The notes under the pieces are model-generated. The model was not told the DNA's origin and did not search any database. It saw only the letters and a list, made by a program, of their open reading frames with translations. 64,000 nucleotides of DNA from contig JAJOZX010001732.1 of NCBI GenBank assembly GCA_023014485.1, positions 259,001 to 323,000 of the forward strand. Direction: 5' to 3'. This document shows, piece by piece, positions 49,751 to 63,148 of the stretch. The first letter of the stretch is position 1. Every line of letters begins with the position of its first letter. A program made the position numbers and the translations under genes. This DNA is from Bathynomus jamesi (lineage: Eukaryota; Arthropoda; Malacostraca; Isopoda; Cirolanidae).

Positions 49751-49782
49751 TGAACATGGAAGGAATTATTGGGGTTTATATA
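49751..49782 (-). promoter_or_regulatory. TATA box and initiator, LTR-like segment 7
   Basis: TATATAAA at 49782-49775, initiator A at 49751; 31-nt spacing kept. Confidence 0.6.
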
Positions 49783-50441
49783 CCCCGCATCTACTAACAT
49801 CATCATTATTAAATGTTGATTAGGCTGTATTATTTTGCACAATAGTTAAAAATAAAGTAAATATTTTAGCTGTGGTAATGTATAAACGAATAAACAAGAT
49901 ATTTGAAGATGGAGACATATTTTTATCTTAAACCGCGTATTTTCAGATCTGATGTTATCATGATCTGCCAAGTTAGCTAAAAGTGGAAATTGAACTATGC
50001 ATCTTTACACTAAAATATGCATATGAGTAAAAATTATAGGTTTAAGATTTACAATTAAATGCTTAGGCAAGACATGACTTCATCTTTTATAACAGAGAGA
50101 GAATGTATACAAAATATGAACACTGCAAAAAATTTCTCAGGATTCATTATTAAGCTAAATTTAAAAATAATTAAGAAATTTTAAAAAGAGCAAGTCACCA
50201 ATTATTTGGCAAAGTAGAAAGAACATCAAAATTTATCCAACGAAAAAAATAATAATAAAAATAATCGTATTTTCGCCGAGTATGCATTTCTAAAGGCGAC
50301 ATAATGTCGGGTCGGACATTGAGTACATTGTAATTTTGGTTTACCATAACTATGATTATAATAACCAATTAATTCATTTATTATCGTTAACTACAATTCC
50401 ATTATAGTACATTCACTACGTCATTTAGTACATTACATCAT

Positions 50442-50720
50442 TAAGTACATTAATTACATTATATTAAATTATTATCGTTTAATTAAAGTACATTAATTAC
50501 ATTATATTAAATTATTATCGTTTAATTAAAGTACATTAATTACATTATATTAAATTATTATCGTTTAATTAAAGTACATTAATTACATTATATTAAATTA
50601 TTATCGTTTAATTAAAGTACATTAATTACATTATATTAAATTATTATCGTTTAATTAAAGTACATTAATTACATTATATTAAATTATTATCGTTTAATTA
50701 AAGTACATTAATTACATTAT
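50442..50720. repeat. 43-bp tandem repeat, 6 copies (segment 7)
   Basis: Six monomers with near-perfect identity. Confidence 0.93.
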
Positions 50721-51657
50721 TCCATTAATTACAGTTTCATTATGTACATTAGTCACTTACATTTCTTACAGTGTTTTTATATATATATAGTTATTAGTAC
50801 AACACAAAGTACATGAGCCCATATATATATATATATATATATATTATATACAACATGACACATGATACATAACATAACGCATGATAATTTTTTTGTAAAT
50901 TTAGATCAGAGCGAAAGGAGCTTTTTATCTTAGAAGCGTTCACTTTTGCTGTGGTTAGCGGAATTTGATCAATTGCATAAGCATTTTCGAGTTTATTGCG
51001 AGAGGTGAACGCACTTAAAAGAAAAAGTAAAAAGAATACATGTGGACGTATTTACGTGTACGTAACACAATAGGTTGTGTGCGTAATATAGACACGCGTA
51101 AACATGGACTGATTGGTTGTTTGGCATCAGTAGACAATAGGTAGGACACAACATATAAATAATGACGTATAGAGAATGAAGTTATTTTTTTTATTATTAT
51201 TAAAGAATTTACCATACATTGAATACAGAAGATGTCCAAATACTAAACACGTGATTCAGTGTTCAATGTATGGAAACCGTGAAGGAATTTAAGTTATTTA
51301 TGACGTCATAGTGTATAAGTCATTGATGGGAGGATTTAAAAGAAACGAATTAGAGACAAAGAGTGGATATTAAGGACTAAGAAGTACAACTGCGGGTTCC
51401 AATCCTGTTATATGCAATGTGTATGCATAATCTAGCGACGAGGGTGAGATGCAAGACAACCATAATTAATTATAATAAATTCTATAACAAATGAAAATGG
51501 AAATATGGGTACGACTAAACTATAGAAATGGTAGGTCGCATGGGTGTGACACTGAAAAAGAATAGAAAGCAAAAGTCGAACTTCTATCCAAACTCGCTCA
51601 GGCGATTTTGGTTCTTATGTAAAAATGAATATTGATTATTCATTGTTCATTTTTACA

Positions 51658-54600
51658 GTGCTCTCCCCTTTAAAATGATATTAATGCAACAATACCCTTG
51701 TATCTCCCCTTTCGAAAATACAAGAAGATATCATCCTAACGAATTCAAATTAGATGATGACGAATTTTTCTTTAAAATACAAATTTTATACAGAACAAAT
51801 GAGTTCGAGTGGTTGAGTACAACGCATCGTAATCAATCTTTAACATGACACTTGCTTAGAAAGTTATTATAAAATATGAAAAATTCAAAGATTAATACTT
51901 TAATTTATGCAAACAGAATAAAATGATTAATACGTTAATTTAGACAAACAATGATATTATTAAATTTTACAAATATTTAGTTGTCATGATTGTACAGGTA
52001 ATAAACTAATTTTGTTGACTAAGGTAGGTAAAAAATCGAATTACGTAATGGATGATGTATAGACCTGTAGTCTAGTGTGTATTTTTGTGTACTAAGTACG
52101 AAGTGAGTATCTTATAATTTTGAGGGACAGATTATCTGAGAGGATTGTTAAATTAACTGAATAAATGCATGAGGAAGAATATATATATTAAGCAACAATT
52201 ATTACGATGAAATAAATTTAAATGATCTAGAGTAAATATCATAGTTAGCACTTAAACGCAATTAAATAAAGTTTATCTGATATCCCATGATTTTAGAATA
52301 AAATTTGTGTATATATAGTATATATAGTGTGCATACGTGGGTGTGTGTGCAAGGATTCGAGAAGTTTTCGAATTAACAAAGTTATATAATAATTTAAATG
52401 AGAGTAGGGTTATAGAGTCCTTTAAGTTTAAAGTGAATTATTATAAAATCTAATTGCAGGTAGCATTAATGGTAATGTATTCGTATGAGGTTCAATGTAA
52501 AAGTGACTTGAGGTACGAGTGAATTAGAGTATGTGTCAACAATAATAAAATTCATTTAGGATTATCGATTTTACATAATTAAATCAGTTGCACGTATATT
52601 AAATTAATAAAAAAACGCACTTAGAAGAACTTACAATTAATGAAAGTAAATCTCACGGTTTTAAAATTGAATTTCGACACACAATTAAATTCGACTAGTA
52701 ACATTTATAGCTATATAGTCAAATTGAAAATAATTTTCGTTTGATGCCTTACAAATGATACAATAACAATTTAAATACAATTACTCACGATTAATTGAAA
52801 AAAAGAAATGAAAAATACAAATTAAAAATATAAATCAATTATGCATTTTAATGAGCTAACATAATTTTATATTATTCTTAAAAATAAAAGTAAATCGAGC
52901 CAGAGATGAATTTCGGCCAAGAATAAAAAAAAGTTATTGAAATGGAAGGAAAGCATTTCGAAATTATTTTTTAATAAGTTCAGGTAAATTTTACTTTAAA
53001 ATTATCTTTATATAAAAAAATATTAAAAAGGTTTAATATTTTTGCATGTTAAGTAGAAAAATCATACTCTCGTTAAATGTTGATAGAATTTGAATTATTT
53101 GATATTTTAGTCTGAAAACTTGTTTGCATATAATAAATACATATGTTTATTGTGTAGAAGTTTTATTAAAATTAAATGCAAAAAAACATAACAAACACAA
53201 CTTAAATTTAGGGTATGTGCGGTCATACGGGCAAATTTCCCGACCGTACAGAGCAGGAAAATTAGGTACATGATCGATTAATTATTACACAATTACTGTC
53301 ATAATATAATCACAGTAATTATAAAAATTGTTATAAGCAATTGTAAAAACGGTTTTTGGTTACAAATAATAAAATATATCATTTTACCTATACATTTACA
53401 TATGCAACAATCGCATGAAAAAAAGAAAAATCGGTCAATTTCCTTCTTACAAAAAAAAAATGTTGAACTAAAGACAAGCCGGTCAATTCAGGTTGAATTT
53501 AATTCTTTTTTACAACAAAAAAAAGGTTGAATTAAATTCTTTTAAACAACAAAGAGGAAAAGTTGAATTCAATTGACTTCACTGAAATGACTTGGGACTT
53601 GTTAACTGACTTGGGACTTCAAAACTGACTTGGGACTTCAAAACTGACTACAATTGTCTTGGGACTGAATACAACTATCTTGGGACTGACTACAACTTTC
53701 TGGGGACTGACTACAACTTTCTTGGGACTGACTACAACATTCTTGGGACTGACTACAACTTTCTTGAAGCTGATTACAACTGATTCCGAAGTGAAACTGA
53801 CTCGCAACTGACTTGCAACTGACTGACTGACTGACTGGAAACTGACTGACTTGAAACTAACTGACCTCAAACTAACTGACTTGAGACTAACTGACTTGAA
53901 ACTGACTGACTCACTGACTTCGAAACTAACTTCAAATAAATTGACTTCAAAACTGACTTCGAAACTGACTTCAATTGTCTTACTGACTTGAACTGCTATC
54001 AAATATTTCTATAAATCTCTGGGGCGGTAGTACAAGTAGTCTCTCTGGATGCAACCTACTGACTTCAACTGACTGAAAACTGAAATTGACTGCACTCGAA
54101 CTGCTATCGAGTGGAGTCTATTATTCTCTGGGTTTGGTTGTCCCTCTTGGAAGCAACCAACTAACTGAAATTAACTGAAATGGACTCCACTGAACTGCTA
54201 TCAGTTGAGTCTACTGAAACTGACTTGCACTTGAACTGCTATAAAGTGGAGACTATTAATCTCTGGGGTTTGGTTGTTCCTCTTGGATACGACCAACTGA
54301 AACTGAAAACAGAAACTAGAACTTGAAACTGATTCAATTATCTCTATAACTCTATAAACTCAATATAAACTCTCTCTTTCTTAATTTGCAATCAATTCAA
54401 TTCAATAACTTCAAAAAAATTGTAAACAAAAATAAAAAATATAAACAACATTTCACTCGAATGTACGCGAAGGCAGTGTAGCATTATGTTTGGTACATAA
54501 AATAAAATTATTCTATACTAACTATAACAGTGAAAATAACTGTGAAAATAACTGAAAATAACTGTGAAATTTAACTCTGCGACAATAACTCTGCGACAAT

Positions 54601-55178
54601 AATAATGTGAAGTTTAACTTCTGTGACAACTAACTTCTGTGACAACTAACTTCTGTGACTTTTAACTCTGTGACTTTTAACTTCTGTGAAAGTTAACTTC
54701 TGTATAAATTAACTTCTGTGACAATTAACTTCTGTGACAATTAACTTCTGTGACAATTAACTACTGCGAAAATTAGTTTCAATAAAAAATGTATCACTGG
54801 TGTCTGAAATGTTCACTGTGTTTCTTGTTAATTCTGGCTTGATACTAGTTAACTGTTAATAATACTGACTTTTCAACTGTTTACAAATTACTTAAAAAAC
54901 AAACTCTGTACTTAAAATTTCTACGACGAAATCATTAGAGACGTGTCCTGAAGACGTCTTGATTGCTACTTGTTCTAGATGAGACGAGACGTGAATAACT
55001 TGGAGTCGTTACACACCGGTTCAATGGTGGATGTGACGAACTGGGAGTCGTGACACACCGGTCAAATAGTGGGTCTCAAAATGTTAAAATCCTGATGCAG
55101 GGTAATTTCTATTCTGGAAAAACAGTGACCACTTATTCAAATACTCTTGTTAAAATCCTGGTTAAAGGGTCGCCAGTT
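51658..55178 (-). repeat. Internal region 7, without TE-B; local replacement near 51700
   Basis: At 51695-51713 the usual AATACAATACAATTG stretch is replaced by CCCTTGTATCTCCCCTTT. The TE-B site (about 53035) reads gtttaatattttt, with bases lost relative to the other empty sites. GACTT tract about 53592-53990; hairpin repeats 53990-54298; CTCTGCGAC/AACTTCTGTGAC tract about 54575-54768; primer-site motif 55167-55175. No gene. Confidence 0.8.
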
Positions 55179-55497
55179 TGTTAACCCCTCCGTCTATGGC
55201 CCTGGGTTGGTTCGGAGTCGTCGAGGGTTCTGGTTGGGAGGCAGCAACGGATCTGTTAATTGCAGTAGTTTCTTCTATACGACTCTCCGAGTTCTTCTTT
55301 AGTGGCTCGGAGGATTCTGAGAGGCTTATTAAATTCTCTGAGGGTTCCCCCAGATTCTTCTTGTAACGTATCGGGATATTTTACTGACTAAATTCCTGAA
55401 GAGAGCACGGCTCGAAGGAGAAGATAGAGACTTTCTTTTACTGTAATTTATTGCTAAAATGTACGGGTACTACTCAGCCTCGTCGTTGGAATCAGAA

Positions 55498-55529
55498 TGA
55501 ACATGGAAGGAATTATTGGGGTTTATATA
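55498..55529 (-). promoter_or_regulatory. TATA box and initiator, LTR-like segment 8
   Basis: TATATAAA at 55529-55522, initiator A at 55498; 31-nt spacing kept. Confidence 0.6.
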
Positions 55530-56185
55530 CCCCGCATCTACTAACATCATCATTATTAAATGTTGATTAGGCTGTATTATTTTGCACAATAGTTAAAAAT
55601 AAAGTAAATATTTTAGCTGTGGTAATGTATAAACGAATAAACAAGATATTTGAAGATGGAGACATATTTTTATCTTAAACCGCGTATTTTCAGATCTGAT
55701 GTTATCATGATCTGCCAAGTTAGCTAAAAGTGGAAATTGAACTATGCATCTTTACACTAAAATATGCATATGAGTAAAAATTATAGGTTTAAGATTTACA
55801 ATTAAATGCTTAGGCAAGACATGACTTCATCTTTTATAACATTGAGAATGTATACAAAATATGAACACTGCAAAAAATTTCTCAGGATTCATTATTAAGC
55901 TAAATTTAAAAATAATTAAGAAATTTTAAAAAGAGCAAGTCACCAATTATTTGGCAAAGTAGAAAGAACATCAAAATTTATCCAACGAAAAAAATAATAA
56001 TAAAAATAATCGTATTTTCGCCGAGTATGCATTTCTAAAGGCGACATAATGTCGGGTCGGACATTGAGTACATTGTAATTTTGGTTTACCATAACTATGA
56101 TTATAATAACCAATTAATTCATTTATTATCGTTAACTACAATTCCATTATAGTACATTCACTACGTCATTTAGTACATTACATCA

Positions 56186-56465
56186 TTAAGTACATTAATT
56201 ACATTATATTAAATTATTATCGTTTAATTAAAGTACATTAATTACATTATATTAAATTATTATCGTTTAATTAAAGTACATTAATTACATTATATTAAAT
56301 TATTATCGTTTAATTAAAGTACATTAATTACATTATATTAAATTATTATCGTTTAATTAAAGTACATTAATTACATTATATTAAATTATTATCGTTTAAT
56401 TAAAGTACATTAATTACATTATATTAAATTATTATCGTTTAATTAAAGTACATTAATTACATTAT
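56186..56465. repeat. 43-bp tandem repeat, 6 copies (segment 8)
   Basis: Six monomers; arrangement as in segment 7. Confidence 0.93.
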
Positions 56466-57401
56466 TCCATTAATTACAGTTTCATTATGTACATTAGTCA
56501 CTTACATTTCTTACAGTGTTTTTATATTTATATATAGTTATTAGTACAACACAAAGTACATGAGCCCATATATATATATATATATATATTTATATACAAC
56601 ATGACACATGATACATAACATAACGCATGATAATTTTTTTGTAAATTTAGATCAGAGCGAAAGGAGCTTTTTATCTTAGAAGCGTTCACTTTTGCTGTGG
56701 TTAGCGGAATTTGATCAATTGCATAAGCATTTTCGAGTTTATTGCGAGAGGTGAACGCACTTAAAAGAAAAAGTAAAAAGAATACATGTGGACGTATTTA
56801 CGTGTACGTAACACAATAGGTTGTGTGCGTAATATAGACACGCGTAAACATGGACTGATTGGTTGTTTGGCATCAGTAGACAATAGGTAGGACACAACAT
56901 ATAAATAATGACGTATAGAGAATGAAGTTATTTTTTTTATTATTATTAAAGAATTTACCATACATTGAATACAGAAGATGTCCAAATACTAAACACGTGA
57001 TTCAGTGTTCAATGTATGGAAACCGTGAAGGAATTTAAGTTATTTTATGACGTCATAGTGTATAAGTCATTGATGGGAGGATTTAAAGAAACGAATTAGA
57101 GACAAAGGTGGATATTAAGGACTAAGAAGTACAACTGCGGGTTCCAATCCTGTTATATGCAATGTGTATGCATATCTAGCGACGAGGGTGAGATGCAAGA
57201 CAACCATAATTAATTATAATAAATTCTATAACAAATGAAAATGGAAATATGGGTACGACTAAACTATAGAAATGGTAGGTCGCATGGGTGTGACACTGAA
57301 AAAGAATAGAAAGCAAAAGTCGAACTTCTATCCAAACTCGCTCAGGCGATTTTGGTTCTTATGTAAAAATGAATATTGATTATTCATTGTTCATTTTTAC
57401 A

Positions 57402-60400
57402 GTGCTCTCCCCTTTAAAATGATATTAATGCAACAATACAATACAATACAATTGCGAAAATACAAGAAGATATCATCCTAACGAATTCAAATTAGATGAT
57501 GACGAATTTTTTCTTTAAAATACAAATTTTATACAGAACAAATGAGTTCGAGTGGTTGAGTACAACGCATCGTAATCAATCTTTAACATGACACTTGCTT
57601 AGAAAGTTATTATAAAATATGAAAAATTCAAAGATTAATACTTTAATTTATGCAAACAGAATAAAATGATTAATACGTTAATTTAGACAAACAATGATAT
57701 TATTAAATTTTACAAATATTTAGTTGTCATGATTGTACAGGTAATAAACTAATTTTGTTGACTAAGGTAGGTAAAAAATCGAATTACGTAATGGATGATG
57801 TATAGACCTGTAGTCTAGTGTGTATTTTTGTGTACTAAGTACGAAGTGAGTATCTTATAATTTTGAGGGACAGATTATCTGAGAGGATTGTTAAATTAAC
57901 TGAATAAATGCATGAGGAAGAATATATATATTAAGCAACAATTATTACGATGAAATAAATTTAAATGATCTAGAGTAAATATCATAGTTAGCACTTAAAC
58001 GCAATTAAATAAAGTTTATCTTGATATCCCATGATTTTAGAATAAAATTTGTGTATATATAGTATATATAGTGTGCATACGTGGGTGTGTGTGCAAGGAT
58101 TCGAGAAGTTTTCGAATTAACAAAGTTATATAATAATTTAAATTGAGAGTAGGGTTATAGAGTCCTTTAAGTTTAAAGTGAATTATTATAAAATCTAATT
58201 GCAGGTAGCATTAATGGTAATGTATTCGTATGAGGTTCAATGTAAAAGTGACTTGAGGTACGAGTGAATTAGAGTATGTGTCAACAATAATAAAATTCAT
58301 TTAGGATTATCGATTTTACATAATTAAATCAGTTGCACGTATATTAAATTAATAAAAAAACGCACTTAGAAGAACTTACAATTAATGAAAGTAAATCTCA
58401 CGGTTTTAAAATTGAATTTCGACACACAATTAAATTCGACTAGTAACATTTATAGCTATATAGTCAAATTGAAAATAATTTTCGTTTGATGCCTTACAAA
58501 TGATACAATAACAATTTAAATACAATTACTCACGATTAATTGAAAAAAAGAAATGAAAAATACAAATTAAAAATATAAATCAATTATGCATTTTAATGAG
58601 CTAACATAATTTTATATTATTCTTAAAAATAAAAGTAAATCGAGCCAGAGATGAATTTCGGCCAAGAATAAAAAAAAGTTATTGAAATGGAAGGAAAGCA
58701 TTTCGAAATTATTTTTTAATAAGTTCAGGTAAATTTTACTTTAAAATTATCTTTATAAAAAAAATATTAAAAAGGTTTAATAATTTTTGCATGTTAAGTA
58801 GAAAAATCATACTCTCGTTAAATGTTGATAGAATTTGAATTATTTGATATTTTAGTCTGAAAACTTGTTTGCATATAGATAAATACATATGTTTTATTGT
58901 GTAGAAGTTTTATTAAAATTAAATGCAAAAAAACATAACAAACACAACTTAAATTTAGGGTATGTGCGGTCATACGGGCAAATTTCCCGACCGTACAGAG
59001 CAGGATAAATTAGGTACATGATCGATTAATTATTACACAATTACTGTCATAATATAATCACAGTAATTATAAAAATTGTTATAAGCAATTGTAAAAACGG
59101 TTTTGGTTACAAATAATAAAATATATCATTTTACCTATACATTTACATATGCAACAATCGCATGAAAAAAAAGAAAAATCGGTCAATTTCCTTCTTACAA
59201 AAAAAAAATGTTGAACTAAAGACAAGCCGGTCAATTCAGGTTGAATTTAATTCTTTTTTACAACAAAAAAAAGGTTGAATTAAATTCTTTTAAACAACAA
59301 AGAGGAAAAGTTGAATTCAATTGACTTCACTGAAATGACTTGGGACTTGTTAACTGACTTGGGACTTCAAAACTGACTTGGGACTTCAAAACTGACTACA
59401 ATTGTCTTGGGACTGAATACAACTATCTTGGGACTGACTACAACTTTCTGGGGACTGACTACAACTTTCTTGGGACTGACTACAACATTCTTGGGACTGA
59501 CTACAACTTTCTTGAAGCTGATTACAACTGATTCCGAAGTGAAACTGACTCGCAACTGACTTGCAACTGACTGACTGACTGACTGGAAACTGACTGACTT
59601 GAAACTAACTGACCTCAAACTAACTGACTTGAGACTAACTGACTTGAAACTGACTGACTCACTGACTTCGAAACTAACTTCAAATAAATTGACTTCAAAA
59701 CTGACTTCGAAACTGACTTCAATTGTCTTACTGACTTGAACTGCTATCAAATATTTCTATAAATCTCTGGGGCGGTAGTACAAGTAGTCTCTCTGGATGC
59801 AACCTACTGACTTCAACTGACTGAAAACTGAAATTGACTGCACTCGAACTGCTATCGAGTGGAGTCTATTATTCTCTGGGTTTGGTTGTCCCTCTTGGAA
59901 GCAACCAACTAACTGAAATTAACTGAAATGGACTCCACTGAACTGCTATCAGTTGAGTCTACTGAAACTGACTTGCACTTGAACTGCTATAAAGTGGAGA
60001 CTATTAATCTCTGGGGTTTGGTTGTTCCTCTTGGATACGACCAACTGAAACTGAAAACAGAAACTAGAACTTGAAACTGATTCAATTATCTCTATAACTC
60101 TATAAACTCAATATAAACTCTCTCTTTCTTAATTTGCAAATCAATTCAATTCAATAACTTCAAAAAAATTGTAAACAAAAATAAAAAAATAAACAACATT
60201 TCACTCGAATGTACGCGAAGGCAGTGTAGCATTATGTTTGGTACATAAAATAAAATTATTCTATACTAACTATAACAGTGAAAATAACTGTGAAAATAAC
60301 TGAAAATAACTGTGAAATTTAACTCTGCGACAATAACTCTGCGACAATAATAATGTGAAGTTTAACTTCTGTGACAACTAACTTCTGTGACAACTAACTT

Positions 60401-60926
60401 CTGTGACTTTTAACTCTGTGACTTTTAACTTCTGTGAAAGTTAACTTCTGTATAAATTAACTTCTGTGACAATTAACTTCTGTGACAATTAACTTCTGTG
60501 ACAATTAACTACTGCGAAAATTAGTTTCAATAAAAAATGTATCACTGGTGTCTGAAATGTTCACTGTGTTTCTTGTTAATTCTGGCTTGATACTAGTTAA
60601 CTGTTAATAATACTGACTTTTCAACTGTTTACAAATTACTTAAAAAACAAACTCTGTACTTAAAATTTCTACGACGAAATCATTAGAGACGTGTCCTGAA
60701 GACGTCTTGATTGCTACTTGTTCTAGATGAGACGAGACGTGAATAACTTGGAGTCGTTACACACCGGTTCAATGGTGGATGTGACGAACTGGGAGTCGTG
60801 ACACACCGGTCAAATAGTGGGTCTCAAAATGTTAAAATCCTGATGCAGGGTAATTTCTATTCTGGAAAAACAGTGACCACTTATTCAAATACTCTTGTTA
60901 AAATCCTGGTTAAAGGGTCGCCAGTT
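57402..60926 (-). repeat. Internal region 8, without TE-B (empty site)
   Basis: Empty TE-B site at 58781-58783. GACTT tract about 59340-59735; hairpin repeats 59738-60045; CTCTGCGAC/AACTTCTGTGAC tract about 60322-60518; primer-site motif 60915-60923. No gene. Confidence 0.8.
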
Positions 60927-61245
60927 TGTTAACCCCTCCGTCTATGGCCCTGGGTTGGTTCGGAGTCGACGAGGGTTCTGGTTGGGAGGCAGCAACGGAT
61001 CTGTTAATTGCAGTAGTTTCTTCTATACGACTCTCCGAGTTCTTCTTTAGTGGCTCGGAGGATTCTGAGAGGCTTATTAAATTCTCTGAGGGTTCCCCCA
61101 GATTCTTCTTGTAACGTATCGGGATATTTTACTGACTAAATTCCTGAAGAGAGCACGGCTCGAAGGAGAAGATAGAGACTTTCTTTTACTGTAATTTATT
61201 GCTAAAATGTACGGGTACTACTCAGCCTCGTCGTTGGAATCAGAA

Positions 61246-61277
61246 TGAACATGGAAGGAATTATTGGGGTTTATATA
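61246..61277 (-). promoter_or_regulatory. TATA box and initiator, LTR-like segment 9
   Basis: TATATAAA at 61277-61270, initiator A at 61246; 31-nt spacing kept. Confidence 0.6.
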
Positions 61278-61942
61278 CCCGCATCTACTAACATCATCAT
61301 TATTAAATGTTGATTAGGCTGTATTATTTTGCACAATAGTTAAAAATAAAGTAAATATTTTAGCTGTGGTAATGTATAAACGAATAAACAAGATATTTGA
61401 AGATGGAGACATATTTTTATCTTAAACCGCGTATTTTCAGATCTGATGTTATCATGATCTGCCAAGTTAGCTAAAAGTGGAAATTGAACTATGCATCTTT
61501 ACACTAAAATATGCATATGAGTAAAAATTATAGGTTTAAGATTTACAATTAAATGCTTAGGCAAGACATGACTTCATCTTTTATAACAGAGAGAGAATGT
61601 ATACAAAATATGAACACTGCAAAAAATTTCTCAGGATTCATTATTAAGCTAAATTTAAAAATAATTAAGAAATTTTAAAAAGAGCAAGTCACCAATTATT
61701 TGGCAAAGTAGAAAGAACATCAAAATTTATCCAACGAAAAAAATAATAATAAAAATAATCGTATTTTCGCCGAGTATGCATTTCTAAAGGCGACATAATG
61801 TCGGGTCGGACATTGAGTACATTGTAATTTTGGTTTACCATAACTATGATTATAATAACCAATTAATTCATTTATTATCGTTAACTACAATTCCATTATA
61901 GTACATTCACTACGTCATTTAGTACATTACATCATTAAGTAC

Positions 61943-62212
61943 ATTAATTACATTATATTAAATTATTATCGTTTAATTAAAGTACATTAATTACATTATA
62001 TTAAATTATTATCGTTTAATTAAAGTACATTAATTACATTATATTAAATTATTATCGTTTAATTAAAGTACATTAATTACATTATAAATTATTATCGTTT
62101 AATTAAAGTACATTAATTACATTATATTAAATTATTATCGTTTAATTAAAGTACATTAATTACATTATATTAAATTATTATCGTTTAATTAAAGTACATT
62201 AATTACATTATT
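61943..62212. repeat. 43-bp tandem repeat, 6 copies (segment 9)
   Basis: Six monomers, of which one is shortened (attataaattatt near 62081). Confidence 0.93.
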
Positions 62213-62312
62213 CATTAATTACAGTTTCATTATGTACATTAGTCACTTACATTTCTTACAGTGTTTTTATATTTATATATAGTTATTAGTACAACACAAA
62301 GTACATGAGCCC

Positions 62313-62343
<31 letters not shown>

Positions 62344-63148
62344 CAACATGACACATGATACATAACATAACGCATGATAATTTTTTTGTAAATTTAGATC
62401 AGAGCGAAAGGAGCTTTTTATCTTAGAAGCGTTCACTTTTGCTGTGGTTAGCGGAATTTGATCAATTGCATAAGCATTTTCGAGTTTATTGCGAGAGGTG
62501 AACGCACTTAAAAGAAAAAGTAAAAAGAATACATGTGGACGTATTTACGTGTACGTAACACAATAGGTTGTGTGCGTAATATAGACACGCGTAAACATGG
62601 ACTGATTGGTTGTTTGGCATCAGTAGACAATAGGTAGGACACAACATATAAATAATGACGTATAGAGAATGAAGTTATTTTTTTTTATTATTAAAGAATT
62701 TACCATACATTGAATACAGAAGATGTCCAAATACTAAACACGTGATTCAGTGTTCAATGTATGGAAACCGTGAAGGAATTTAAGTTATTTTATGACGTCA
62801 TAGTGTATAAGTCATTGATGGGAGGATTTAAAAGAAACGAATTAGAGACAAAGAGTGGATATTAAGGACTAAGAAGTACAACTGCGGGTTCCAATCCTGT
62901 TATATGCAATGTGTATGCATAATCTAGCGACGAGGGTGAGATGCAAGACAACCATAATTAATTATAATAAATTCTATAACAAATGAAAATGGAAATATGG
63001 GTACGACTAAACTATAGAAATGGTAGGTCGCATGGGTGTGACACTGAAAAAGAATAGAAAGCAAAAGTCGAACTTCTATCCAAACTCGCTCAGGCGATTT
63101 TGGTTCTTATGTAAAAATGAATATTGATTATTCATTGTTCATTTTACA

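Larger units (their letters stand above)
49432..51657 (-). repeat. LTR-like segment 7
   Basis: 2226 bp, class B. It shares gtcgtcgagg (near 49472) only with segment 8. (TA)n 50821-50850. Confidence 0.5.
55179..57401 (-). repeat. LTR-like segment 8
   Basis: 2223 bp, class B with gtcgtcgagg like segment 7, but with aacattgagaatg (about 55838) like segment 3 of class A. (TA)n 56568-56596. Confidence 0.5.
60927..63148 (-). repeat. LTR-like segment 9
   Basis: 2222 bp, class B. It shares the shortened TATA palindrome (atatacccgc) and gtcgacgagg with segment 6, not with its neighbour segment 8. (TA)n 62313-62343. Confidence 0.5.
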
